Shown piece after piece: positions 45,461 through 57,599 of a stretch of DNA of 64,000 bases. The stretch lies in NCBI GenBank assembly GCA_030035585.1, contig CM057462.1, positions 95,687,234-95,751,233 of the forward strand. The letters run 5' to 3'. Under the pieces are notes generated by a model. That model saw only the letters and a list, made by a program, of their open reading frames with translations. It had not been told where the DNA came from and did not search any database. Position numbers and translations under genes: made by a program. Each line of letters starts with the position of its first letter. Within the stretch, counting starts at the first letter, position 1. The DNA comes from Dugong dugon (taxonomy: Eukaryota; Chordata; Mammalia; Sirenia; Dugongidae).

Positions 45461-48194
45461 GCCTGTCTTAACTGCCAATTATTCTACACAAAAATAAAGA
45501 CAGATTATTTTTGGAAGTGAATGTTTATAATCCCAATAAAAATTCTCACCTTTGATTTTAGTCTTTTTTTTCCTATGTTGTTATTATTGTTATTATTATT
45601 ATTTTGGAAAGGTGTGTTTCCAGTAGTAGGTTCCTCATCCCAGATTGACTTGAGGCAATTTCCACGGTCCATCCTTAAGGAAACTGTCCCCTCTGCACTT
45701 AATTTAGGTGTTGCCCTTCTTTAAACAAAGCACAGGGCTATCCAGTGATTTATTTTTATTCTCTCGTTTATTTAGGATGTTTTTTCCTAAGCCCTCAAAG
45801 TCTATAACCCCCATAAAGAAAATCATAAGCATACTGCTTAATCCTTATGAAATTATTCAGTTGTAACTTCAGCTCAAAGACAGATGGCAGTGTTGGAGGC
45901 TTCTCATTTTAAGGAGACTGTATATAGGAAATCAGTCCTTCAACATTAAGGAAGTTCTGCCATTCCCCACTGGTGAGTCTGAAAAGACGCCTTCACATCC
46001 AGTTAGTGCCAATGTAATTCTTTCGCTTCCTGTTTTCTAGAAACATTGTTGAGTGTCCTTTACTGCCAGTTCTGTTTGTCCTATGCCTCTCCTGTAGATA
46101 TATAGAAGTTACAGTAACTTGTTCTAGCTACCAAGAAAGCCACAAGTGTAATAAAAATTATAATGGACAAGTGATGTCCTAGGACCTTAAGAATTGACAA
46201 AAAAGTAGCTTCTCTGCCTTACTTTCTAAGTCTAGGAGGCAAACTAATAGAATGTTTTCCAAGGAATATTACTCCTCATGGAATCATTTACTATCCTCAT
46301 TCATTCCCTTATCTTACATCTCTGTATTGTAGGTGGGATTCTCCCTTACTGGTCTGTATCCAGATTTTATTCTATTTTCTATTAAAATTGTAATAATTCC
46401 CATAGGACCTGTGGCATTGAGTACTTTTTTATAAATCACATAGTGGAAAAATCCCCCTTGCTCATGTGTGTTAGTGAGGAGGGAGACTGTGTGCAGAGAT
46501 CTGTAACAGTTGAGGTCCCGAGCATCAGTTCAGGATGTTGTGACCAATTCACAAAGACATTTGGCCACAGCTGGAGTCCATAGCCAAAGAGGGAAGTATA
46601 ATAATGCTGTTCAAAATTAACAGTCCATAACTACCAAAGGCAGGTGCAAGGCAAATTGAATTTGGATACTGATGAGGCTGAAATGGGATGGTTCATGCAA
46701 GGACCTCAGATTTATTCTGTGGCTTTTTATGGTCATGTTAAAAGCTTCTTCTTTCCCTTCGGGGAAAGGTGCATGCTGAGTGATCCTGTTGAGCTGTCAG
46801 TGCTCTGTCAGGAGGATCTTGTTGATGGACATATGTCTGGCCACTTGAGAGTTGCGTGGGAGTGAAATACACTCACACAAGTCAATTATTAATGATACCG
46901 CCTCTAACAACTCCCTGAGAAGATGGAGCGTGACTTCCACCAAGGGGCTGACTTCAGCCAAATTCACAGATGTGCAAACTTGACCTCTTTTTAAATTTTA
47001 TTTTAATTTCTTCTCATAGAATCATCATAAAATTATGATAACCCCAGTGACTTAAGTTTTGTTTCTTTTTTCCATTAAAATCATTTCTTGTGTTTCGATC
47101 AGTGAAGTGTGCTGTTTGATTTCATTTGGGATTTGTCTTTCTGTTTTTGTTTTCCATTCCTTTATGATTCTTTGGTTCGTAGTGTCAGAAGATGATGTTT
47201 TTTATGACAAACTGCCCTCGTTTGAAAGGTGCTGTGAAACGCCTGCAGGTATGGTGCTAGCCAAGTCATCTCTAGATACTTAGACTTTAAAAATCCAAGC
47301 CATTACTCCATCTGAATGCTATAAACTTCACGGACATGCTCCTCACTCACGAGTGTCCAGAGCTTCTCGGATGAACATTGTATATTCTCTGTCCACTGTG
47401 GAACTCATTCCACTGAAACATTTTTAAGTGAACGTATTACAAAGCAGCAGGTTGCATGACAGTTTCTCAGTGAAAGTGTTCAAAAAAAAGGTGAGGCGCT
47501 ATTGCTTTATGAATTTTCAAAGGAAGGAATAATTTAACTGCTCAGAATTACATGTCCAGTGACTGCTTTTTAATTAAAAAAAAAAAAAATAGAGCAGCGT
47601 TAGTAACTTTGTTTTCTCTTTGGTATGTAGGTAAAGGATGTTTTGTGTCTGGATGCTTAAGGTGATTCCAGGGGAGGGGTTGGAAGATGTATGACATCTT
47701 CCAGGAACTTTAAATCAATATGCAATGTTGTTGTCATTTAAAACCGAAACTAACGTTTTATACAACCCATAACTCCAAGTTTATCTTTTTGTGAAAACAT
47801 AGAAGGGGATGACATTGACGATGAAATGGATACAGCAATTGCTGAATGACAGTTTACCCAAACTAGTGCAGTTAAAATATGCTGATGCCCCTGCATGGCC
47901 AGGAAGACTTCTGCTCCATGCACACAGGCACCAAGTATCCAGCCGCCGGCAACACGTGCCCATCCCTTTAGGCCTCCATAGCTTTGCTTTTGCTTTCTGA
48001 TTCCTGAACTAAAACAAAGCATAGATTTGCAGGCTTCCTTGTTTTTTTTTCCCTCCCCCTGCACGTTAACGGCATGCCTTGCCTCCACCTGACCCCATAG
48101 TGAGATTAATGACCTGCTCTGTTAACTCATACTGTGTCCTTCTCTCTCCCTCTCCTTAACCTTTCCCATCCCGCTTCAACTCCTGGCCATACAG
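42396..48194 (+). other. SGIP1: SGIP1 intron containing the candidate cassette exon
   Basis: A 5.8-kb stretch with unusually few recognisable repeats: only short A/T runs and the poly-A-like tract near 45436-45460. This contrasts with the repeat-rich introns on both sides. The only exon-like unit seen is at 47183-47248. Confidence 0.65.
47183..47248 (+). CDS. SGIP1: Candidate SGIP1 cassette exon (66 nt)
   Basis: A 66-nt unit between a good acceptor (pyrimidine-rich tract, tttggttcgtAG) and donor GTATGG. It is phase 1 at both ends, so it can be included or skipped without changing frame. Joined to the flanking exons it reads V-SEDDVFYDKLPSFERCCETP-A then ENEQPS, fully open. It is acidic at the start (SEDD). 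It would insert 22 residues just before the mu-homology part. I believe SGIP1 has alternative exons in this region but cannot confirm this one from memory. The evidence is splice signals, symmetric phase and a plausible peptide. Confidence 0.72.
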
Positions 48195-48254
48195 AGAATG
48201 AACAGCCTTCCCTCGTTTGGTTTGACAGAGGAAAGTTTTATTTGACTTTTGAAG
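48195..48254 (+). CDS. SGIP1: SGIP1 exon ([21 protein letters not shown])
   Basis: A 60-nt exon, acceptor ccatacAG, donor GTAAGTA, phase 1 at both ends. It reads [19 protein letters not shown], identical to the human sequence as I recall it. This is the last SGIP1 exon in the window. The mu-homology domain, which binds cargo and endocytic partners, follows in exons beyond 64000. I searched the remaining 15.7 kb for the next expected exon ('SSRGPSPLTMGAQD') and did not find it. Confidence 0.96.
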
Positions 48255-48888
48255 GTAAGTAGTACATAGCATACCAGATTCTAATTGATACTCCCCTCAT
48301 CCTTTTTCCCCCATTTGCATTTCAAAATCCCAGTTTTCTTCAAAAGACCCGGTGTCACTTTTCTATATAAAAATGCTATGGCTACTTAGAAAATACTAAA
48401 TATTAAAGAAAATATTTGTGAATTTGGTTTGTCTGTGATTTTCAATTTTTCATATTGAAAAAAATGAAAGCTAATCTGTAGTTAATATAATTAACTGTAG
48501 TTAATTGAAAAAAAAAAAAAAAAAAAACAATCAAAACACCTTTTCTGACCAAGGAACTTAACTCTGTCAACCAGGGCTCTGTCCTAACTTTTCTGCAAAT
48601 GTAATGCCACAAATAGGACATTTTTTGGTTGGTATTGGTATTTAACTTTGTTTTGGATAATTAATGTTTCAGGTACGACGTGCATTATTGTCAAATGTAA
48701 ATACATATATATGTTCTTATGGCAAGGAATGCGGCATGGGAGAACACAAAAATGGGAAAAATTAAAAAGGAGTATTTTAGTAAGTTCCATCTGTACTTTC
48801 TGAAATTGCAATTGGGATGACTGCAGTAAAATGGACATCTATTGCCAGACTTGCCATTTTAGAAGATTAAAGAAAATATGCATAAATA

Positions 48889-49196
48889 CAGGCAGTCCCT
48901 GGATAATGAACGAGATCCGTTCCTAACTGTGTCTTTAAGTTGAATTTGTAGGGAAGTTGGAACAAGTGCATATGGTTCTTATTTAGCTTTGCTTTAGTGC
49001 AAGAAAAGGCTCGAAGCCTTTTCAAGGTTTTAAAAGCTGCGTGTGCAGCGAGTAAAGGTGCTTGTAACAAAGAATTTGTTGTGAGTAGGGGTTGGCTCAG
49101 TCATTTCAAAGTGAGGGCAAATTTACATGACGTTAAAGGGCAAGTACAGTTGCCCCTTGTCTGTAAGTCGGACATTCGTAACCCGGGGACTGCCTG
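48889..49196 (+). mobile_element. Tigger-type non-autonomous DNA transposon (308 bp)
   Basis: Inverted ends CAGGCAGTCCCTGG and CCGGGGACTGCCTG are flanked by TA on both sides (48887-48888 and 49197-49198). The interior keeps a short remnant resembling the DNA-binding region of a Tigger transposase ('FVVSRGWLSHFKVRANLHDV'), so it is an internally deleted Tigger copy. Confidence 0.9.
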
Positions 49197-50405
49197 TACA
49201 ATGTTAAATATCTAACCTCAATGTTTGATTGTTATATTCAGTATTTAGGAGTAACGTTCTTCTGACTCATATTTCCATTCTAAATCATCTTAACTCACCA
49301 GACGTTTGATGAAGTACCCATTTAAAATAATGATGGGAAAATATTATGTAATTAATGGGCCATTTGTGATTTAGGGCTCTACTTTTTAAGATTCTAAGTT
49401 ATTCCTGGGATCAAAAATTGGACAAAAATAAATTACACCCCAAAATTGAATCTAGATATTGAACTTGTATTTTATTATAACAAAAATAATTTTCCTAAAT
49501 TGCATGTGCATCTTAACACAATATAAAAAAATCAGAATGACTGATAAATATTTTTAAGTAGTTTGTATGGTTGTAGCTTTTTGTTGTTGTTTTTGGTTTT
49601 TTGCTCGTTTGTTTTTTTCTATTAACAGTGAGTTGGTTTACAAGATCATTCTAGGAATGGAACTTATCTTGGAGTGAATTAGATAGCAGCAGGAAAGATG
49701 GTCTGATTTAAAACTTTCCAAATAGCCTCCTGTCTTGGCCTGGCTTGGGTAGAAGGGCAGGTGGGTTGGTAGTTTTCAGGAAAGGAAGTGTATTTTCTAC
49801 ATAATGTTGAAGCCTTCATTACCCCAGGACATTAATTTTGTTATAACCAAAATGCAAATTCTGCAAACTTGTGACCTTCTAAGCTTTCTCTGTGAATCAG
49901 ATAGAATTAAAAAGTACCCAAGTGTCTTTTTACAGATCAGCATATCTCAAAAGGAGATTCTACGGTTGAGTAGGACAGTATCTTGAAGTACAGCAAATAG
50001 TTATGTAGGTAAAGGCCCATTCTCTGGTTTCAGCCTGGCCACAGCAGAAGCTGTAGTTTACCCTGTTTTAGTCAGGAAATTAAACAGTGTACTATGTCAA
50101 CCCTCAAGTAGTTACCTGGGACACCCAAAAGCAACTCTGGCAGTTTTTTGTTTTGTTATTTATTTTGGCTTTGGCATGTTTGTTTTCTTGTGTTTTAGTA
50201 TGGGTCTCTTTTAACAGAAACAGCTGGACGTTTTTGAAGATACCAATCTAAAGTCACTTTCGGTTCTTGGCTTGTTTGTTTTTAAATATATATTATCAGT
50301 CAAGTATAAGTGTTTTTAAAATGTGTGTAATAACACGTCATGTAAACCAATTCTTTTTTTTCACTGTAGGAAAATAAGGTATTTGTTAGTAAGTCTCTGG
50401 TAAAG

Positions 50406-50635
50406 GATTCCCCGGGTGGTGCAAACAGTTAACACACTTGGCTGTTAACCAAAAGGTTAATGGTTCAAGTCCATCCAGAGGTTCCTTGGACGACAGGCAT
50501 AGATATCTACTTCAGAAAAATCAGCCATTGAAAACGCTAGGGGGTTAAAAAAAGAAAATCCTAGGGAGTACAGTTCTACTCTGGCACACATGGGGTCGCC
50601 ATGAGTCAGAGTCGACTTGACAGCAACTGTTTTTT
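50406..50635 (+). mobile_element. AfroSINE, long form variant
   Basis: Head 'gtggtgcaaacagttaacac', B-box-like 'aaaggttaatggttcaagtc', tail 'ggggtcgccatgagtcagag'. A ~25-bp duplicated stretch near 50535-50565 makes it longer than others. Confidence 0.88.
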
Positions 50636-53228
50636 TAGATCGGTAGCATTGCCTTTCTTATTAGTAAGATCCAAATTCCTCTAATCATCTCAATACAGGC
50701 TAAGAGAAGTCAAGCCAAAAAAAAACAAAGTTTTAATAGATATTAACTGGAAGCTCAAGTGTTGTGCTGTCTTCATTTTGACTTTGACTCCAGTTTTGAA
50801 AGCATGGATGAAGTGTCTTGAGGGGCTGTGGAAGCAGTTACATCAACACCAGTATATTGTATGTCCCTGCTTATCTCACTAACAACATGTTTATGTAGCT
50901 GAAAATACATTAAAATGAAGTTCAAGGGCAGCCCTAGGAAAAACTAAAAATGAAACCATGCCACCTAAGCAAGGCTTGCTATGTATTAACAATGGAGGTT
51001 TGTCTTCAAAGTTTATGTGCATCACCTCAGGTATTATTAACTAGTGCAGGCTAGAAGAACTTTTTATTTTCTTCTGTAATGATAACATGACACAGAAGTA
51101 GTGACATTTTAAATTAACTTGGGAATACTACCCCCTCCCCAAATTTTTAGATTCCAAAAAAAAAAGACTGTCATTCACATATTTTGTTGAATAGCGTTTC
51201 TAACATATTCTTCTAGGGCTCTTTGGTTTTATCCACCTTTACTATTATTAATATTAGTTATTTTTATCTTCAATTATTCATTCAGGGAAAGTAGAAAAGG
51301 AAGAAAGATTCTCATGTCAAAATATTTACCTGTTATAAATAACTTTTAAATTGTTATTTATTAATTTATGTATTATGTTTTTATAGTGCTCAAAACTTCA
51401 GCCTGTCTTACCCATCACTTTGTTCTCATAATAGTTTAGACATTGTAGTCACTCATTAATGTATGAGCCACTGACCAACCAGCCAAGTGAATAATGAACA
51501 TTTGGCTTATGAGTTTATTTGGAGAAAACACAAGGTATTTCAAACTTCCAAATGTGATTTAACAAGAGAGATAGTAATGTGTTAGTCAGTGGTCCTAACT
51601 CTCAAGAATTCCATAGGTTTTCTTACGTGAGTGTTTTAGCCTCACCGATACTCTTAAATAACTCTTTCGTTAACCGTTGGTATAATGGTACACCAGCCAC
51701 TTTTTGATGCCTCTGGACCTCATAGGTAGTATTATTTTGGTTCTAATGCATTTAGCATCCAGATGGGTCCCTTTTGAAATGTGTGAAGCTCAGCAGAGTG
51801 GAGTTGGAGCCTCACTGTAGGCTGAGCATTCTATTAGGTGATACTTCCTGGATGTATTAGTTTTGTAAATTTTTGTAAACTTTTGCCTTATTTTCCCTTA
51901 CTTCTATGAGGTAAGGCTTGAAAGCATAAGTATGGCTTTCCCGTGTGATAGTTAGGGAGCCCTGATGGGTTTATTTTGATTTTTCTGTGCCATATTTGGA
52001 AAACTGGAGGTTCCCCATGTAACCTAATGGGAAGGCGCCTGCAATAAGTTCTCTATTTAGTTCTTATCTGTATATTGTCATACCACAAATCAGTGGCACC
52101 AAAGTGCCATAGCCTCGTTGATGGATTGTATTACTGGATCACATTTCTCAAAATCCACATTACCAACCAAAAATTTAAACACACTCAGTTAGTAAGCATT
52201 CCAATACTGAAAACACATGCCATCAGAAATATTTAAAAATAAAAATTTGGTAACTAAAGGGTTTTAACTGATTTATTTTCAATTGGGTTAAAAGAAAAAT
52301 AAAAGTGAACAATGGTAATAACTTTTTTAATTGATCCAAGAATATATCCTATTGACATAAATCAAGTATTCTTCTGAGGTAGGAGAAAGGAAAAGATGTT
52401 TCCATGACAACTGTAAGATGTGACTGTTAGATATTTGAACACTTTCTAGAACATTTTAACATCAAGATGTTTCCAGAAATGTGCTGTCCCTCTCCTTGGT
52501 TAGTTTACTTAAATACACAATTATCTTGTACATGGCAGTGAAAAAGAGCCATAGCCACAGTTTTTCTTGAGTGTCCTTGTGTCTGAATATCATCTATATT
52601 GTTGGTTCATCAACCTCTTACACGTTCTCATACAGAGACTGCTCTGTGCTCCTCTTTGCTGCTCTTCCTCTTAATATGCCTTCTGACATGTCATGTCCTT
52701 AGCAACACCTTTCTCTATATTCTCAGTCTCTCTGCTGAACTCACCCACTCATTTTCTTAACTGAAGCCCAGCTCTCTCCAGGGACCATCACTCTCCAGGG
52801 AAAGTTCTTCCATCTTCTGTGGTCCATATGTCATGAGACTAGGAAGCAGTATTTTAATTCCCCCAGCTCCCTATTGCCACTTCCAAAACCTCCCCTGTTG
52901 TGAAGAGCAGCTATCTGGTAATTCTACCTCCTACTGCCATCAACTACTGACCTGCAGAGCATCCCTCTGTGCTTATCTATAGGCTTAGAGACATTCCACT
53001 TCTGATTGTGCTGCTCAATTGAGCTGTTATTGTCCCTGAGTCTGTTTCATCATTTTTTTTTTAAATCAAGAGTATCATATACACTTTTAAAGTGGCCTCT
53101 AGCTCAGGATTGTATCTCTGAAGACTTACTGTGTATTTTCCTCTTCTTCTAGCGTCACCTGTCCAAATTACACAGTTGTTTCTGGACATGTCCCTCATTC
53201 AAAAACAAATTAACACGATCCAGTAGCT

Positions 53229-53233
53229 TTATA

Positions 53234-53277
<44 letters not shown>
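53229..53277 (+). repeat. (AT)n microsatellite
   Basis: About 49 bp of nearly perfect TA/AT repeat, with one interruption near the start. Confidence 0.95.
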
Positions 53278-53280
<3 letters not shown>

Positions 53281-53503
53281 GTTGGACAACCTTTGCTTTT
53301 CTCACAAGTAAAGCTTTATATGCACCAGAAGAGGAGATGAACGCTGAGTCATATTTACCCAGGTGCAAAAGCAGCTTATAAAACAGTATTTCTCTATCTG
53401 ACTGTAGTTACCGAATGGAGAACTAGCAAGCACAGCACAAAGCCTTAACCTCTGAGCAGAACAATTGCTATATCAGAATTTTTTGAGACCTGAAATGTAA
53501 GTT

Positions 53504-53554
53504 AGATAGTTCCCTAGAGCAGGGAAAGAAAACTAGAATCAGTGATTGATAGAA
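53504..53554 (+). repeat. Direct repeat flanking RTE fragment, left copy
   Basis: About 51 bp beginning agatagttccctagagcagg is repeated at 54041-54091 with about five differences, all transitions and all in the last 20 bp. The two copies bracket the RTE fragment. Confidence 0.92.
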
Positions 53555-53557
53555 TGT

Positions 53558-54040
53558 TGTTTGTTGGTAGGTGCCGTCAAGTCGGTTCTGACTCATAGCA
53601 ACCCTACGTGCAACAGAACAAAACACTGCCTGGTCCTGCGCCATCCTCACAATAGTTGCTATGTTTGAGCTTGTTGTTGCAGCCACTGTGTCAATCCATC
53701 TCATTTAGGGTCTTCCTCTTTTTTGCTGACCCTCTACTTTACCAAGTATGATGTCCTTCTCCAGGGACTAGTCCCTCCTGATAATATGTCCAAAGTATGT
53801 GGGATGAAGTCTCACCAGCCTTACTTCTAAGGAGCATTCTGGCTATATTTGTTCCAAGACAGATTTTTTCATTCTTCTGGCAATCCATAGTGTATTCAGT
53901 ATTCTTCACCAACACCATAATTCAAAGGCATCACTTCTTCTTCAGTCTTCCTTATTCATTGTCCAGCTTTCACATGTATATGAGGTGATTGAAAATACCA
54001 TCACTTGGGTCAGGTGCACCTTAGTCCTCAAGTGACATCT
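53558..54040 (-). mobile_element. RTE-type LINE 3' fragment, minus strand
   Basis: On the minus strand it encodes the C-terminal end of an RTE ORF ('MRWIDTVAATTSSNIATIV', then 'SQNRLDGTYQQ'). Its 3' end ('gtgccgtcaagtcggttctg', 'actcatagcaaccctacgtg') is homologous to the tails of the AfroSINEs, as expected for the LINE that mobilised them. It is 5'-truncated and about 480 bp long. Confidence 0.88.
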
Positions 54041-54091
54041 AGATAGTTCCCTAGAGCAGGGAAAGAAAACTAGGATCAACGACTGACAGAA
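54041..54091 (+). repeat. Direct repeat flanking RTE fragment, right copy
   Basis: The right copy of the ~51-bp repeat at 53504, starting agatagttccctagagcagg directly at the truncated 5' end of the RTE fragment. Confidence 0.92.
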
Positions 54092-55405
54092 AAGAAAATT
54101 TAAAGAATATTCACTCATTTATTCCTTCTTTCCATGATTCGTGAGCATTTCTTGAGCTCTTCTAGCTCTAAACCCCAAGGTAGGAACTATGCAGGTAAAA
54201 TCATATGACTTCTGCCGTCTGGGAATTCACAACAAATAGAAGAGACAGGCACTTCCTATAAAATGCATACTGGGTTAAATGCCATAATAGAATTGTAAAA
54301 AATGTGCTGGGAAAGTATGAACGGTAGACAGATTTTAACTGGGAAGAATCTAGAATAACTTCTTGTAGGAAAATGGACCTGGCTGGTTAACATTGAAGGA
54401 CAGAGAGGACTTCAGACAGCTAAGAGTGTTCCAGTGAGAAGGAATAACTTGAGCAAAGTCATTAGGATAAGTAAAATCTAGTTGTATTCAGGGATGGTAA
54501 ACACTGGGAGAGGTGAGGAATATTTTAAGAGCTGATCCTGAAATGTTAAGTAGAGATCATATTCTACAGGGCTTTAAATGCTGAGTGAAGGAATTTGAAT
54601 CTCCTTCCCTATGCAATGTGGAATTAAGAATTTTTTATTTCCTTTGATAAAGGAAGTAGTATGAGCATCTTTGATTTTTAAGATTAGAGGCAAGGAGAAA
54701 TTTGAGGATTTACTGGAGCAGTTCAAGTGAAGTAATAAGGGACTGACTTAGTCCTGCTGCCTGAGAGATTTTAAAAAACACCAATGAGGTGGAAATATCC
54801 TGAGACACAGAGAGAAGGGAGAAGGGAGTCCCCAGGAGTAGGAGATTTGGTTAGGAAGATAATGAGTTTCATTTGAGACCTTTCATATTTGAGGTACTTA
54901 CACAGCTTCCATGTATGCAGTAAATGGACTGTGTAAATTTCAGAGTAATCTTACTGGGGTAAGGGCTGAATCCATGGAGGTGAAGATTTAACTTTGGAGA
55001 ATATCTATATTTGGGAGCCATATCGAAAAAAGAGCTCATTGTAACTTGAAATTTTCTCTGTTGTATTAGGGACACAAACATTAGTGATCAACTTTGAATG
55101 CATGATATTTTAATGGTTATGGTTGTATGGAATATATTAATTGCCTAGATCTTTTGCTAATGTGTTGTCTACTAGCTATTCACACCTGAGGGAATGCCCA
55201 ACTGGCTTACCAGTTGCACTCCCAGTATGATAGTTAACCTGAGTGCCAGCTAGGAAAATTGCAGACATCATGTCTAGAAGAAAAGTACCAACTTCTGGTT
55301 AGCTATTATTGCCAACACAAGCTAACATAGAGATGATGTACTGCCACTTTTCACTCAGTGCTGCTTTTGTGTTCTGTCTCTCTCTCTCTGTCTCTGCCTC
55401 TCGTA

Positions 55406-55406
<1 letters not shown>

Positions 55407-55435
<29 letters not shown>
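55407..55435 (+). repeat. (GT)n tract after (TC)n
   Basis: About 14 GT units, preceded by a TCTC-rich stretch at 55376-55400. Confidence 0.9.
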
Positions 55436-55437
<2 letters not shown>

Positions 55438-56111
55438 CCTGTCTTTCTCTTTGATCCTGAAATCTTTGTTCTTTTTCTCATTTTTCTTCTTTCTGATACA
55501 CAGACATCAACAATCAAAATTGAACATAATATGAGACTGAAGGAATTTTTAGTATTGTTTTGTCCATCAAATAAAAACATAATGACATAAAAACATTAGA
55601 CATATTGAGTAATAAATTTTCAATTTTTTTTGCTTATGAATAGAAAGAAAATTGATTTTTATATGATGCTTTATTTTTCTTTTTCCATGTAGCAGGAGTT
55701 CTAGAGAAAATTTTTAAAGTTCCCTACCTACCCCTGCAGTAAACTTTCAGACATATGTCATGTTCAGAAAAAGGCTCATTTCAATTAGTTGTCCTGTTAT
55801 GATATTAAAGAGTTTTGCTTGAAATATTACTCATGCTACCATATGCATATGCTTATAGTTAATATTCTCTAGCAGTAGTCAGGACTGTCTTTATATGTTT
55901 ATATGTGTGCAAAATTGATTATGATGAATATACAGCAAAATGCTAAGATTGTCCATGTTTACTAATTGTGCAATAGTAGAATTGTTTTGATAGGGAAAAC
56001 AATGAACAAACTTATAAAATAAGTCCTTGATAATATTGCCACAGGGACAGATAATGTTATTACTGTATTCATTCAATCAGCGAGTATTTACTGAGTTCCT
56101 ACTATGTGCAT

Positions 56112-56285
56112 AGGAAACCCTGGTCCATAGTGGTTAAGAGCTATGCTGCTAACCAACAGGTCAGCCGTTCAAATCCACCAGGTGCTCCCTGGAAACCCTA
56201 TGGGGCAGTTCTACTCTGTCCTCTAGGGTAGCTATGAGTCGGAATCGACTCAACGGCAGCGGGTTTGGTGGTGGATTCTTTTTTT
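56112..56285 (+). mobile_element. AfroSINE, short form, nested in an older repeat
   Basis: It runs from 'aggaaaccctggtccatagt' to 'gcgggtttggtggtgg' plus T-rich tail, with the duplication actatgtgcat on both sides. The flanks look like an ancient mammalian repeat ('gagtatttactgagttccta' on the left; 'gaggttacagtagtgaacaa' on the right) whose family I do not assign. Confidence 0.93.
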
Positions 56286-56691
56286 TAACTATGTGCATGG
56301 TACTATGATAGATACTGAGGTTACAGTAGTGAACAAGAAAGGCATGTCCCTGCCATGCTGAAGCATAAAAGCAAGATATTAACTAGTAAGGAGAGTAATG
56401 TGTAAAGAATGTTATAACTAAGGCAATAGGATGCTTTGGAGGTACCTAGCAAGGGACCTAACCTGGCCTAGAAGTTAGGGAGAGCTTCCAGAGACAGCCT
56501 ACATAAGAGTTTTGCTTGGAGTAAATATGAAATTGTTGCTGTTAGAGTTCTAATAGAAAATCTTAAATAGTATGTAAACGTTAACCTAAAGGTATAGTTG
56601 GCATTATCCTAGATATGAGAAATAGAAATAGAATTCCCAATTAGTGTATATCAATTTATTCTCTAATGATATAGAGACATGAAATAGAGTG

Positions 56692-56720
56692 TGTGTGTGT
56701 GTGTGTGTATGTGTGTGTAA
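56692..56720 (+). repeat. (GT)n tract
   Basis: GTGTGT run with one TATG interruption. Confidence 0.85.
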
Positions 56721-56744
56721 TTAGCCTTCTCGGTGAAGTACGCC

Positions 56745-56935
56745 CTCAGCCCTTAAAATGTGTGACTTTAAGCAAATTACTGAACCTCTCGAAGTCTTAG
56801 TTTTCTCCTCTGTAAATTAGAATAATAATAATAGCACCTGTTTCACAGGGTTGTGGTCAAGATTAAATAATCAATCACTGAGAACTGTACATGCAAAGTG
56901 CTCGGTAAATAGTAGCTATTAGTACTATTGTCCAA
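56745..56935 (+). mobile_element. MIR, plus strand
   Basis: 'tgtgactttaagcaaattac', 'tgaacctctcgaagtcttag', 'cacagggttgtggtcaagat' and 'catgcaaagtgctcggtaaa' follow the MIR consensus. Confidence 0.88.
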
Positions 56936-57599
56936 CTCCGCACATCCCTTGCTTGCAACATGGCTGTGTTTAATTTGGTTGTTGCCTGTTTTGAAGAAGT
57001 TTGAGTTGTAGCATTCTAGTGTTCTTCCATATAAAACATTTGACAACTTGACTTCCTGTGAGTTGCTCCATGGCCTGCCTCCTTGTCAGCAGGGACAACA
57101 AGCAATCTTTTCTGTGCTGCTGGTGGAGGAAGAGAACAACTTGGAAGCATAATACCCCTCCCTGCTGTACAAGCCCTGCCTCCACCACAGCCTGTCATTA
57201 AAGCTGACTTGTTAAGGCTAATGATCTGCCTGGTGATACACTCCTCTGGATTCTGTGTTAATGCTGATGGGAGACGTGGAAGAAAATCTCTTTCATTGAA
57301 GATATGCAAATCATGGGATTTCAGCAGATTTGACAAGTAATTTCAAACTTATTGATCAAAGAATGGAAAAGGTGGGAATCCCCACATGAAACTGACTCAC
57401 CTTTGGATGGTTGTGTGCCTTTAACATGCAATAGCTGGCTGATTACCTTTATAAATGTAACTTTTAGTATGTTCCTTTGTAAAAATGATGTGGGGGCAGT
57501 GTTTGACCTCCTCTAACTTCACAAGGAGGAAGGAGAGCTAAGATCAGCAGCCCAAGGCTGATTCCTGTGAGGTGGAGGTCAGACACACCTCCTCTCTCT

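Noticed and set aside
47801..47850. Possible exon starting AAGGGGATGACATTGACG after 'aacatag'
   Set aside because: No pyrimidine tract before the AG and no donor within a plausible length. The frame does not join the flanking SGIP1 exons.
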